Part shown: one piece after another, positions 11,683-26,047 of the stretch | How positions within the stretch are numbered: the first letter of the stretch is position 1 | How the letters are laid out: the number at the start of each line of letters is the position of its first letter | NCBI GenBank assembly: GCA_959347315.1 | Contig: OY365806.1 | Coordinates: 50,892,068-50,956,067 of the forward strand | Direction of reading: 5' to 3' | From: Bimastos eiseni | Taxonomy: Eukaryota > Annelida > Clitellata > Crassiclitellata > Lumbricidae | Length of the DNA stretch: 64,000 nt | Notes under the pieces: model-generated | Told to the model about the DNA's origin: nothing | What the model saw: the letters and a program-made list of their open reading frames with translations, nothing else | The model's database searches: none | Made by a program: the position numbers and the translations under genes

Positions 11683-12287
11683 TGAGGGTGGTCTGAGGGA
11701 CCAAGACCGATCCCCCTTTTATAAACAATTCAATTTATTAAGACGCTAAAACAAAACATTAATTTTATTGGTGAAGAATCTAATCTTAAAAATGGTCCAG
11801 AAACAGTTTTACCAGCTAGTCTGAACTTTTGCGGGTTCAGCCCTTGGCTTCGGCCTGAGAATATCACACTATAAATTACTTACAATATAATATTCAGTCA
11901 TCTGAACAAGTAGATTAACCTTCCGTTTGAAGGGTATAGACCTACTTGTACTCGAAATTGTAGGTAAACTGACTACACATGGCCGACAACATAATTATTA
12001 GATTGTTCCAAAACCTTGAAATTTGTGAAAGCAAATTTTGAAATGGCTGGTTCTGTTGCAAATGCATTTTTTGGCCCACGATAACATGTATATATAGGTG
12101 AGCAACACATCATAAATCGATAACAATCGCGTGGGGCCTAACCAGTGTCTCTAATCAAAAATATCTGACAAATATAAAAGAAATTGCTCTTATACGGCAA
12201 ATGACCAAGAAAGCTAACCTAAGACGGAGACCAATCCCAAGACCATTCCTTCAAGACCAAGACCAATGGTCCGAGACCAAATCCCTG
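11683..12287 (+). mobile_element. hAT-like MITE, GACCAAGACC family, copy A (left end lost)
   Basis: It aligns along its length with 41955-42757 and, inverted, with 15106-15770. Shared stretches include CAATTTATTAAGACGCTAAA, CATAAATCGATAACAATCGC and AGACGGAGACCAATCCCAAG. The right end GAGACCAAATCCCTG matches the other copies; the CAGTG left end is absent. It lies between the convergent genes. Confidence 0.75.
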
Positions 12288-12459
12288 ATGTGTATACCCA
12301 CATAGTTAAACTTGTGCATACACACACACACACACACACACGCGCGTCACCTTTACTTTGACAACAGTTGCCTCCAATCCCACCATTTGAAATTCTATTA
12401 TTGCCATCATCAGGGTTATTTTTTCGTAATTGAATTAAATGTAATTTACAAATTATCTA

Positions 12460-12901
12460 TCTATATAATTACCTAAACCACGTGACCTACGTGCGTCTGT
12501 CTGATTCAAGGTGCGTAATTGGACAGCGTGCAAGCGTTGCTGCTGACCTACATAGGCAATTATTTACGAGTTTGTTCAACATCGTGTCTGAAGTCCGATC
12601 GATTCGAGTTTCAAAAACGTTTCATTCACGTCTCTAACTATATTTGCAGTTATTAAAATTAAATACATCGTGTAATGTAAGTATATTTGCACACTTATTG
12701 GATGAAACTCGATTTTGAATCAGTTGAATGTACAGGTGTAAACAATGTTGTTCCGAGGGCGTTTCACGGGTAAACAGTACGATGGCCGCTGAATTTCGGG
12801 GCACAAGTTGTAGCAGCCTTTCTGTGCAATGGGAGGAAACAAGTTGAATCATGAGCCATTATATTTTCCGACCCGTGATTCTTTACGGGTTCACAGCTAG
12901 T
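12460..12901 (+). mobile_element. Non-autonomous Helitron-like element
   Basis: The 3' end has the Helitron layout: a hairpin (ACCCGT 12871-12876 paired with ACGGGT 12885-12890), a six-base spacer, then CTAGT, followed by host T. The 5' end reads A|TCTATATAATTACC, with TC after A, as expected for insertion between A and T. There are no terminal inverted repeats and no coding capacity. A short CA microsatellite precedes it at about 12320-12342. Confidence 0.55.
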
Positions 12902-14455
12902 TTTGATATAGTTGACCAAGATGCCAGCAACTCCTACATTTTATTAACTGCCATGCATTATGACAGTGTGACAACACAATTGCAATGTTATTCAGTCCTT
13001 ATGCCTCTCTTACAAAGTGTATTGTAAATTAGAACCACACAAGCGGACAGACCGCTTCCAAGCAGCCAGAAATTTCCTCAATAGCTTGCCTCAGTCTAGC
13101 ACGTCACAGTGATGAGTCAATCACTTATGAACGACATCCATTGCTGAACAAATTGAAACACCCAGGTGCAATCAACTAACCACAATAATTTTGAAAAACT
13201 TCCACTCTTCATATAAAATATTGTTAAATAGTTTCAATGGATCGTAATTGCAAGCTGTATTACTGACAAAATTACGATATAATGCGAATGTAGATTAAAG
13301 TCCAGTCACCTGTTGTATCTTTCAGTCTAAACATAAGAGTAAATGAAAGACTTTTTAGATAAAATTGCTCAATAATATGCAAATTTTTAAAGGAATAATT
13401 GTCAAGTAATTTGCGATTGAGTTACAATCAAAATGTAATCACCATTCAATAACATTTACAAGCATGTAATTTCAATAAAAATTTAATTACATTTCCAATG
13501 TAATTGATACAACACTGACCATCATTAGCTGCTGTCCACATATTACGTACACAGCGAGAGGCGAGAGGGGAGGGGTTTAAAATTTTTGCCATTTTGCGTA
13601 CGGGTGCATATGGTTGGGTCCAGAAAATATGTACGCACGCAAATATAATTGTCTAATTATGACGTCCACAATACGGAATATTAAAATCAGAACTGTAAAC
13701 CTAATCACAGACTATATTCCTGCTTAATCAATTTTATGTAGCATTAAAACTGTAAAATGCAAGTATTGTTAGTGTTGTATTTCTTCATAACAGTTAACAA
13801 ATGTAAGCTGTTAAATATGATGCCTAACAAAAATAAATAGCCTGTGGTAAAATCAATGTCTTATAGGCGTTTTTAGCTATTTAGCCTTTGCAATGGGGGG
13901 TGGGAGGGTAGAGCTCAAATGTATGTATGCATGGGGAGGGGGTCGACGAAATGTACGCGGTGCAACATGACGTTGGCGGGGTTGGAAAATCCCATTTTTT
14001 GCATACATAATATGCATCGCTTTTTAATAGACATTAATTGACAAAGAATGAGATTGAATAAAAGCTATGCAATAAACTGTAATTTGATAAACACTTATTT
14101 GCATGTAAGGTTCGTATATCATTCTCTCAAATGTGAAGTATAACCTAAAGCTACTAATATACAACTAAGAATATGACATAACTACCATTAGACGTGATTT
14201 TGGCATTAGTTTAGCATGGTCACATGCGGACGTCCGCAGTCCATGATCCCCCTCCCCATGTCCGCTTTCCCCGTGATCCCCTCGTTGTGGACGTCCTTTG
14301 TGGATGACCGATATGGCTCTGGCTCACAAGATATCATTACAACTCATTCAAACTTTGACTAAAAAGAGTTTTCCAGTACAGCATCCATTATCTGTAACAA
14401 TTGTCAGAAAAATCATGAATTTCTAACAACACCGATGGTGAAAATGAATTTGCAA
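12902..14455. other. Intergenic DNA between the convergent gene ends
   Basis: No ORF of interest. Bases 13540-14000 contain G-rich runs (GAGAGGGGAGGGG, GGGGGGTGGGAGGG) and repeated GTACG-type words on both sides of an AT-rich core, which look like a diverged transposable element. Its ends could not be fixed. A 12-bp palindrome GCGGACGTCCGC is at about 14226. The 3' UTR of IDE should lie here, but I saw no convincing polyadenylation signal. Confidence 0.4.
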
Positions 14456-17400
14456 TCAGAGCTTCGAGAACATGTTTGCAGGTGTCACATTGATAAATGG
14501 TTTTGCAAGAGGAAAGAGCGCAAGGCCCTGTTTGAACGAAATCATGTCCTCCACCTCCACCACCTAAAAAAACAAACACAGTTTGGAATTTCTGTAACAC
14601 ACTGCATCAGTCGAGTTTGTATGAAACAGACGGTAAGTGTACTTTGGGGTTATGTGAGATGTTGCCAATTGTCAATTGCTACAAATAAATATTTACTTTA
14701 CAACTGAGGGAAAGAAAGAGGAAGGCCAAGAACGATGAGTTTCGATTTGACGTCACCCTTTGTGTGCTGCACAATCAAGACCAAGGACTCTGAACAAATG
14801 TCCACCGTCAATCATGGATGGGATTTTGTTGCACAATTGTTATTTCTTTACAGAAAATGTTCAATGCATTCAAAGTCAAAGAAATGTGAATCTCATGCAT
14901 GGCTCATCAGTTGCCAGTGACAGTGCAGTTAGACAACGAAATGTTTGATTATCAGTGAGAAATAGTTCGTTCAGAGGCATTTCTCGAAGGAAGAAAAAGA
15001 ATTCAAGCTTAAAAGCGAGATTGGCAGTTTGTTGCATTCCTTTGGGTTGGTTGTACAATGTATGGGATCCCACGACAGTTCCGTAATGTCATGTGCAGTG
15101 CAAGTCAGAGATGTGGTCATGAGACCATGTCTTGAGACTGTCAAACTGCAGCCTGGGTCTTGGTCTTAAAGATGCCATCTTGAGATTGGTCTCCATAGTT
15201 AAAGAATTGTTTTGGTCATAGGCCTATGTCTTATTAGAGTAATTTTGTCAATATTTGTCGGCTATTTTCGATTATTAGTGACACTGGATGTGCACATGAT
15301 TGTAATCAATTTATGGTGTGCTGACCATATTTCTGCCTTTTGTGTCAATGTGCCTCGTTGGCTAGTCGCAACACTGTTGCCATGCTTTTTCTCTCCATCA
15401 AACTTCATAAATTAATGTTCAAAACTTGTTATTTAGTGTCTAAAAAAACGTATAGAAAACAATTGTGTATTACATGTAGGGCATCGATTTAAATAAGGGA
15501 GATATTTGATTCTAGCTAGACAACTAAGAGTGCTGTGCTTGCCATGTGATGAAACCAAATTACCAAAACGACAAAATCTTTGTCTTAGACTTAGAAGCAT
15601 TAAATAGCTATAATTATCAGTCAATGTCTTGCTAGTATGAAATCTATTTTCTTGTATTAAATATAATGAAAATCTGATCTTAATAGTATCGGTCTTTGTC
15701 TTGGATCATTCAGTCTAGGATCACTCGGTTTTGGTCTCGGTCTTGAATTTGTGTCTTGTGCACAACACTGGTGCAAATAAACCTACAAATAAACCTTTGC
15801 AAAGTAGAATGCATCTAATGAAGATGAGGATATGGACAATGGTCAGTCTCCTATAAACAGTCACCTGTACATTTGTTGTAGGTTCATTGCATCCGCCATC
15901 AACGTCCATTGGTTCCAATGTTCCACATACAACTCCATTGTTAGCACTCTCTGACACGGCCGAACTTACGTGCACCGAAAGTTTGTGACGCTTTGGAGCA
16001 TTGTGAGCAATCAATTCCTGCAATGTTTTAAATGAATACAACTTCATTTGCTGTATGGGACAACTAATCCACACAATAAGCTGCACTTCTAATAAGAAAC
16101 TAACACAGCCAAAAGTATAAGTTGGCTATTTACAGTAACACTTTGTAGATGACCTGGAACTCCCAAAATGCAAGATGTTTATCTATATAGAGAAAACTTC
16201 ACAGTGTAGACCATCATTTGTAGAGCTGCTGTTCTTCAATCCACACTCAAACCAACAACTACTTTACCCTACCTTAAGCTTACTTGAAGGAAAGGATCCG
16301 TCACTTAAATTAGCCCTAAGAGGTAGCTGTGCTTATGGTATTAGCGTCTTAGTCTCAGCATGACAACAGGAGGTCACCATGTCTTCTCACTGACAGTGTT
16401 AGTGTACTCAATATAAGCTGATTTGGCTAAGGGTTGAAAGTGGAGTCATTATCTCAAAACCCTGGTATGGATTTGAAGTGCCAGTCTTAAGATTGACTGA
16501 CAGTCCTGCACACTGTTAGACCAATGTGCACCTCTTCCCACTTTCCATGAATAAAACCATGTGTTGCCATAAACTACTTGACCATGAGTAGCCAATGTTT
16601 ATCAGACAAGGTTCCCTTCCCTGCTCTTCTTCCCTAAACTCTACTAGCGTATTGTGCCCTTTTAAGTGCTGCCATACCTCAGCCTACCAAATCTTAACTT
16701 ACAGCATCCTAATACTGAATGGTTCCCAAACTAATCTGACTGTCAATATGTCAGTTTTAATAACATAAAAGTATTCTGCAATACGACACTTCTTCACAGA
16801 CCATTGATATCCAAGATATTTATTGTCCTTATAAGTAGAAAGCAATACCTTGTAGAACTTAAGTACATCTTCTTTGGTAATCGTCTTAAGATGTCGAACT
16901 TCAATTTCATCTGAAACCAATGCGAAACAAGACAAAATTCTGCCTCCACTTTCTCATCACTGCCTTTCATATCCGTATTTAGCCGAAAAGTGTGGCCAAT
17001 TATTCGTATTTATACAGATACATTATGCATTCAGCAATTGGGGAACAATTATGACCTTATTTAGTGAAACCCATGAAGATAGAGATAACAGAATTTAATT
17101 GTTTGAAAGAAAATCAGCCCACAGTAAAGAAGTAAAAGCTCTTATTGAATATGCCCTCCTTGCCATAAAATATTAAATTCCAGGAGTCATCAGATGATTA
17201 TAAAGTATATTACATGAACTGGAAACATTGGAGAGGTAGAAAGTAGAAAATTCTGTGATACAAAAGGAAATGTTGAATGATTGGCACAAATCATAATGAG
17301 AGTAAAGACATTTCCATGAGCAAAATGTTAATTCTTTATGTAGCATTTAGAAAAACAGGAGACATCTTACTGTACAATGTTTCCTGGAATTTTAAAGCCA

Positions 17401-20400
17401 ACAGAATGTACCAGCATAGTCATTTTAGCAGCCATACATAATTCTACCAAGAGACCAGTCTTGACTTAGGCAAAGTGGTAATGTAACATACTGGTCTTGC
17501 TGCAATACTTAGACGATCTATTCCACATTTGCTTGAGCAGCAGTGTGTGTAGCAAATCGAGACAATTTATGAAAATTCATTCTTTGTGGAAGCGCCGAAA
17601 AAGATGACAAAATGTTTTAACAGCTGATATTGGATGATTAGTAAATCACATATAAATAATGACAATAAATTATTTCATTAATAAAAAACCAGTTCTCTGA
17701 GATTTTTTCTTCTGTTTTGAATTTGTGTTTGATAGTTTTATTTATGTCGTAAAATTCTTCACAAAAGAATTGAAACTGTAAAGTTTTGCATATGAGTTTA
17801 TGATTTTGCACAAAAACCAGTTAACCTAGAGGGAACTTCAGTCATACCTCGTTCAAAGTTGTAGTGCTGTGAGCTTATCTCAGACCAGTACCTGGCATGC
17901 TGAGCAGAAAGTTTCTTTGGCTTCTCGAGACGTTTTGTGGCCAGTGCCAAAACGTGTTTGTCGAACACATCTTGGTTCATCTCCTCAATGTGTTTCTGAA
18001 AAAATACAGGAACTGCAACAACTCTTTCTTAAAGAAAACATTCTCAATTAGATCAAATCGGAGAGATCCATTTGCAACAGCTCTTTCAAAAGTTATCAAA
18101 GCATAATTTCAAGTATGGTTGTGCACTCGTAAGTCAGGAGTATACACCAAGCATAGGTAGTTAAGCTTGCCTAAAGCTCAATTTTTTCCTAAATGCGGAA
18201 ACAAATCAATCAATCCTTGTAATGTAGCCACACCAAGTGTTCAAAACACTGGAACACAGAAAACAATAAGACAGGTCCAAACCCATCTTCATATATGATG
18301 TTCAGCGACTCCATATTTTTAGCCATGGCTTACAATGGCAGAATCCAGCTCAATAAATTATTGTCTTCCAAACGAATAAAACATCAATTTTCTCATTTTA
18401 TGGTTGCATTTAACACGCAGTGGTAGTGTAAGTAAAAAAATCGTCTTTGTCGTGACAGAGACCAAGAGTCCAAGACCTCCCTTTGATGGGAGATTGAGCT
18501 CGAGGGACCAAGAGTCTAAGACCTCACACCAAGAGTCCAAGACCTCTCTTTGATGGGAGATTGAGCCCTAAGGACCAAGAGTTTAAGACATCCCATAACT
18601 GAAGAATGAAATGCTCTATGATAGTCTTTGTCAGAGAGCAGGCTGACAGAGATCACTACCAAAGAGGCACTGCCAGACAATAAGTGCTATCCTAAAAGAA
18701 ATGTGCTCTGTGACAGGAAGCCAGTGCAACTACAATTACCTGCATCTTCAAAAGAAAAGCTTCAATTCGACTTTCAACAAACTCCAGTGTTTTATCTGAC
18801 TGAACAATAACACGCAGACCCTGAACGCCGTTTGAACGTCGCACTCCACTGAACACAATATACCCTGACAGAACAAAACAAGACAGAACCATAAGATATA
18901 TACATATTTTACAGTCATTTATTCAATTTACATTAACAAACTGCATGACAGCCTGCCAGGTACCCATCTGTAATACTATTCATTTTACCAATGCCCTTAG
19001 CATATGGGAGGATTAGTCAACCTTATGGAATTAGTGGGCATGAAACCGCATCCCTCTGATCTTCATGACAGCGTGTTACCATTCAGGCGGTCTCTCTCCA
19101 AACCCATAGCCAGAAAAAAGAGAAGGGTGTGAGGCTGTCACAGTATGAAGTCACAGATGACTGAAGCCGAGACCATGCAAGTCCAACTGCAATGCCCCTA
19201 CTCTACACTTTATGACCTATGGCTTTTTATCACATTCATAACAGTTTTGATTCAATGATACGAGAGAAATGGAATATACGTCGTTTCATATGTAACACAA
19301 ACTATTTTTCAAATAATGATGAACTGTCTTTCATAAGGCAACCCATCCAATCACATCCATGCACAATTTATGCCCATCCAAAATAATGTCCACCCTCCTG
19401 ATGACTAAGGGTCTGGCCATCTCCCTGCCCCAAATAGATGCACATATTCCATCCTTTAGGCAGCCATGTTTACAGCAATAAAAGCTCAGTATTAATGTAC
19501 AAGCAAATATAAAAATGCAGACACAGTGGAGAACCTCAGCCACAGAAGAAACTCCGGATACTAAGAGAATGAAGTGTTCCTTCACTCACCATGCTCGATC
19601 TGGGATCAGTCACCATCGTTTTGTTTACAAAAAGAAATGTGTTCCAAAACCAGACAAGACAACAGCATACGTATATGAGTACAATGTAAGTCAAATCTGA
19701 TCTGAAGGCTTCTATAAATGTGAGTATAAAAACACATCAACAGGTATCTTGGGTACCATTGATCAATTAAGTCTCTAGTTGGCATAACGCTTTTTCATGG
19801 TCCATCCAACTCTGCTACGATTATTAGTCAAACTGTAACAGAATATCAATCGACTGAATGCTGTGTGCATCTAATTGCAGGCATAGATCCTCCTCTTAGG
19901 AAGCAGAAATATGGGGACCTCGATCAATTGCAAAGTGTGGTCCTAGACCAGTGATTCCCAAACTATGGGTCGCGACCCAAAAGTGGGTCGTGGTGTCTTG
20001 TCAAGTGGGTCGCCATGCTTCAGGTTCGCTTTAAAATAGTTCCAATAAATTCAGAAAAACAAAATGACAAATTGTTCTCTTGACCTTTTTTGTTGTATTG
20101 TCACTACAGTACACTCCAATGAGTAGAGCCTAGTTTAGAGTGACATCATTGTATCGAGCATATAATATTCAATGCATGCATTGAAATTTGACGTTTAAAT
20201 GCTAATTAAATTTTAACACAATATTGTTCGCCTTTGTGAGGTGGGTCGCGAGCATTCAAAGATTTTCGGAAGTGGGTCCCAAGACCAATAAGTTTGGGAA
20301 ACACTGTCCTAGACTATGGAAACCATGCATGCAATGCTTACTTGTGTGGATGCAATCAAAACAGTAAATAAATTAAAGATTGAATAAATCACATAGAATG

Positions 20401-23400
20401 ATGTTTAATGAGAAACTGTTTGAAACTTTTTTTCATTCATGACTTTTGAATTGCCCTATAACCAGTTTTCCATACTTGTCTGACCTGGGCCTCTTCATGT
20501 TTTACATGTTTGACTAATGCTTCCTTTGAAGTGATCAACAGAGAAATCATCAGATAAGAAGTACCGAGCTGTTCTTGCGTTCGAAGGATGTCAAAACACG
20601 GCTCTCCAATGATCTGACAGAAAAGTTCAAGGACCATGTTCGAGTGCGTCTCTTGTATATCACACTGGTAATAGACTTCGAGCGATGAACTCTTATGAAC
20701 CTCATTCTTCTGCTGATACATGTACCAACATCCTATTCAAACAAAAGAGACACAAGCGTAATATGTCAGAAAGACAAAGGTATCATTACAAGACAAGACA
20801 CGGAAGGGAAAGTACTATCAGATAAACATATGTCACACAAGAGGAAGTAATAGACTGACAATAGACTATCATCAACAATGAGGTAAGGCAAGAAATGCAA
20901 AGCAAGGTAAACAAAGGTTGCAGCAGAGAAGCCACTCTGCCTCCTCTTTCTGGCAACTGGACTTAGACCTCTGCTGGACATTGCTCTCTGGACAACCCGT
21001 CTGATGATATGATGCAGTGCTCTTGAATAAGCTGCTGCTCTACGCTTTGCTTTAGAACAGCGCTATAGAAATCTGGATTGACGATTGTGAGGGTTGGTAA
21101 GTTTAGGCTACATAAGACATGAATAGGCCATGTACTGCAAGGCAAAGCAAGTGAGGAATGTCTAAGATTAGGTGAAACAAGACAAGGCAATTCAAGAAAG
21201 GATGATTAAAGTGAAGTCACAACATGTACGTCAATGCAAAGCAAAGCAAACTCCTCACAGGTCAGACAGAGAGAATCAGGAACAGAATGACACACACATT
21301 GCTTAACATTGCACAGCGATTAATACAAGAGCAATATTTTAATGCAGAACAAAGTAATGTAAAAGTCCTTTGATGGAAAAATTGACATAAAGGCTTAGCA
21401 ATTCTGATCTTCAGTATCCCATCCCAGAGTGACAATGCTGATACTGAGTAGATTTCTTACCATGTGGTAGTTGCACTTCACGAAAACGTTTGAACTGGCT
21501 TGCCATCAGTGGTCGTGTATGATATCGCTCAATCAAAGACTGTTCAATGATATCTGTTAGCTGATTGGCTCTCTAAAATAATAGCAACAACGCATACTGG
21601 ACGACACTTAATCTCGCGACACTTGATCTTTCTTTTAATTTCAGTTGGCATCTGTTGTGATCATACTCCCAAAGTAGTAGAATTCTTTCAACTGTTCTAT
21701 TTCTTATTCTTCGATGTGCATTCTGACTACAGCTTCGTTTCGTTAACTATATATCCTCAGCACCTTTGTCCTCTCATGTTAATTTTTATTCCATATTCAG
21801 TCGATATTGTGTTCACGGTTCAGTCTATCCATCATTGCCTATAGGCCTTTCCCGCTTCTTGCCATCATTGCCGGTTATCTACAAACTTCAATACCTTCGA
21901 CATTTACCCCATCCCCTAGACCACCTACCTACTGCTTCTCTGAAAAGGTCTTCTATGTATGTACACATTAAATAGTAGTTTCACACCTTTGCCCACCTTT
22001 CCTGGTTCTGAGTACACCCCATCTATTTTTATTTGTATCTTCTACTCCATGTACAACTTTTCTATTAACCATCTGTCTCTTCAATCTATTCCCAACTGCC
22101 TCAATGCATGTAGTAGCCTTCTTCACTTAACTTAATAATATGCTTTTTCATAAGCCACAAAGCATATATAGTTTATATACACACCTCCAACATTCTGGCA
22201 GATCCTCTCCGCATCAATATATAAAATCCTAAATCCTAATCAATTTCCTGGTTGCAACAAGATTCAAAATGCAATCTGACATGCTTCTTCACTTAACTTA
22301 ATCGCGTGACACTTAATCTCGCGACACTTAATCTCGCGACATATAATCGCGTGACACTTAATCTCGCGCTTATCAGAATTTGGTTCAACTGAGCTCGATT
22401 CTCTTATGCATATTTATTAACTATGAGAGAAGGAATTACACAAGAAACTACATAATCTATGATTTTAGAAGTGTTTAACATTCAACAAAGTACTACAGAA
22501 GTGATGCATAAGAAAAGACCATTCTGTTAGCTTATCAGATTGAGACAAGATTAGCTGACATTAAAAGAAACACTGAAGGATAATTATGGTGAATTCTACA
22601 ATATGACGGTCATATTGGATTTGCCGTTGCTTCATTTGTGGCTTCATGGCCAACAAATGCATAGTCGATTAATCCTGTCTGGGGTCCATTGACTAAGTGG
22701 AAGTGAAAAACTTCTCAACACCATTTTACAAACGGTCCACAGGCCAGGTCATGCATTATTAAGATTATACTAGATTACTATTGTGATTATATTATTATAA
22801 GAGAGAAACAGCAAATGAAAATTAACTAAAACTACTGAAAGAGAAAAAGAACATCTAATTAACGATGTAGAATAGATTACCTTTGAGATCTGAGATAGAC
22901 AAAGAGACTCATAAAAACAAACCTCCTTGGATACATTTCCATACACAAGCATCTCCAGGAAGATCTGAGAAAACAATCGAGGAACGAACGCCTGAAGTTT
23001 TTCAAATGTCATATCTGAAAACAATGTGCAGACATCCTATCCATCTGGCACATCAATCAGTCATATTCACACATGCGATCCTAACACCATTAACATCACT
23101 TTTCTTCCCCTCTCAAGCTGGGGTTCAAACCCTTGTATACATTACAAAATATTGAAAACTCGTTGTACATTAAGACGCGTAACATCTAATGGAAACTGCC
23201 TTCTTCTTAGTTTTATGCAGTGGTCAAATTCAGTCTTATTCTGCCTGATTTCACTCCTGATTTCAAATACACCTGCACATCTAACAGCTCATTTAATGAT
23301 ACACCTGGTGCCAGACTTTTTATTATTTGTCACAACAATAACTAAAAAGTATAGACAGATCTGTTAGCGAAAATACCTTGTGAATTCATAACTTTAAATG

Positions 23401-25989
23401 TACTATGTATTACACATCATGATACCTAAATACCTACATACACCATATTGGCTTAGCTGTAGATTTGCAAAAAGTTGGATATCCACCACCTCTGGATTAG
23501 CAAAATGGTCCTGTTGAAATGTTTAAATAAAGATCAGCTAAACAATGCAGAAGCCGAATTAGTTGTATGAGTATAGGATGAATGAATTCATAGCAGAAAC
23601 TGCAAGAAAATAGTAAATGCAAGACTATACAGCAGAGCTGAATCAAGTGCAGTTGGAAGACAGGTCTACCTTCAGTGGCTTCCAGGAGTTCTTCCTTAGT
23701 CCACAGCTGTTCAGCCAGCAGTAGATTTGTGTAGTAGATGGCATGCTGATGAGGTTGTTCAGCGCGGAAGTTCTTCAGTAACCGTACATACTAGAAACAT
23801 TTAGAAAGCATCAGATACCACTATCTGAACTAATAATCATCTTCATCATGAACTATCTCTTACCAGCACATTCCTCTGACAACTTATAATAGGGGCAATA
23901 ACACACGCAGATGCCAGAATCTATTTCCACCAGTTTAGTTGAATCTACAACAGTCTGTAGACAGATGACTGCATCCAAGGCCACTCTATCTCCATCACAG
24001 CTCAGTTGAATCCACACCTTGGAATTCCTTTTTTAGCCGTTTACCCCTTTGCCCTTTGGCAGATTGCATCTAAAATCCTATCATTACCATCAATTCCCTA
24101 TCTTTGCTGTCTTGCATATCAACTGGGACTATAGTAGACTCGAGCACACCCTTTGGTGTCATAGAGCATGCTACAGCCATGGTTTCATAGTACTCTCAAT
24201 CTGCACATTCAGATCAAGCAACATGTCTGTTGGCAGCACTTTGGGTGGCTAAATCAGTAAATAGCTACGCATATATTCCATGTGCCCACGCATGGACATA
24301 ACACACATACATTAACACATACTGGTACAAGCACACATGCACACACACACACATGTATGTACAAACTGTATTTTCCGGACATCTTATTCCTTACAATACT
24401 ATGACTCTCTTGCATGACATCTCTGGCATGAAAATTCACACATAGCTGTCGGCCTGAGAACTTAACTGAATAGCCTATATACTCGCATTTCTTGGAAAAA
24501 CTCTGTTGCTTCTTGGATATGTTCCATGGATAAACTATAATGAGATGTAATAAATCTGTGAAAACTACTAAATTCTCATAAATTCCGTAACTAGATAGTT
24601 ACGGAATTTATGAGATAGATCACAATTTTATATTCCTTGCTACCTTTAAATACATACATTAGCAGCCACCAGTAACAGTATCAAAGAGAAACTCACTGAT
24701 TCCAGAAGGATGTGGAATCTCTGTTCATTGACCTCAAACTTGGTTATCTTATCCAACAACTTCTGGAGGAGGACATGCTGTTTGTCGCTATATCCATGAA
24801 TTTTCAACTAAAACATCAACCATATTCTACCATACACATATTTACCACAAAATATTCTGAATTGTCCTTACAATGCTCCTTTCACAACCATATGACACAT
24901 TATTATAACAAGGTTAAGTTGTTCATGATTCAAGATTCATGGCTGGATTCTAAAATACATCAAACTTCTCATCCATATCTCAGTCACCTTTGGTCTTTTA
25001 TTTAAATTTCGATCCAAATTACATTCAACTTTGAATTTGGATTAAAAGGTTAATTCCATTTACAATTAGGATCAGACATGGGATCCAAATTGCTTAAATT
25101 TTGATATGGAAATGAGGGCTCTTAGTTGATACTAATTACAGGAAGTAACCAAAGTAGTTCACCTACTCTAAATACTTCTATATAGCATGCCATCATAATA
25201 CAAAAGTGTCAATCAACAGATTTCAAAATGAAACTACATCTTGGATCTCAACAGTTCAATTTCGACCATTTCAACCATTGATTGCCGCTTTGTTCACTTA
25301 CATCAACAGCATAAAAAGAATAAAAAACTAGATTATATTAACTAAGTCTAAATAGAGCTCAGAGTGTTAAATGGTTAAGCCACACTTTCTTTTCACACTG
25401 TAACCGTATAATTGTCAGCGCACTTCATCTCTAAAGACTCGAAAACAATCGAGGCCAGAACCAACTGAACTGGAACTCCTTCTCGACCGTAGCTGTTCAC
25501 TCCACAGTTTCTGTCATATCATATTCAGCTCAACAAGGCTGACGTAGTCTCATCTGATCTCGATTGCATACACTCCAGAGTCTGTCTTCTGACTACCTCA
25601 GTCGATTCACAGATTTCAACCATGGATTGCAGCTTGCGCATTTCAATAACTGCACTATGCAGATTTTAAAATAAAATTAGATTCAACTAGGCTTAAAGTA
25701 AAGTTCTGCGTGAAAATGTGCCTTCTTACTACTAATCCATAGATAGTGCTGTTGAGGTCGTAGCCCAAACCAGCCAATTCAGCTGCATACGTATATTCAT
25801 TGAGCGCATCCTTAAGCAGTTCGCCGAACATGTATGTTAGATTGGTCGACAGAGGATCCATGTAAGCATAAGGGCTGCAAATCAGTACAAAAACACAATA
25901 GGTTACAGCATAATAATCTATCATCACAAGTACACAACTGAAGTTCTTAATGCCTCCTGTCACAGGTTATTAAAAGATGCTAAATAAAT

Positions 25990-26047
<58 letters not shown>

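Noticed and set aside
22296..22369. CRISPR-like direct repeats
   Set aside because: 15-bp units directly abut with no spacers, in a eukaryotic intron; it is a minisatellite.
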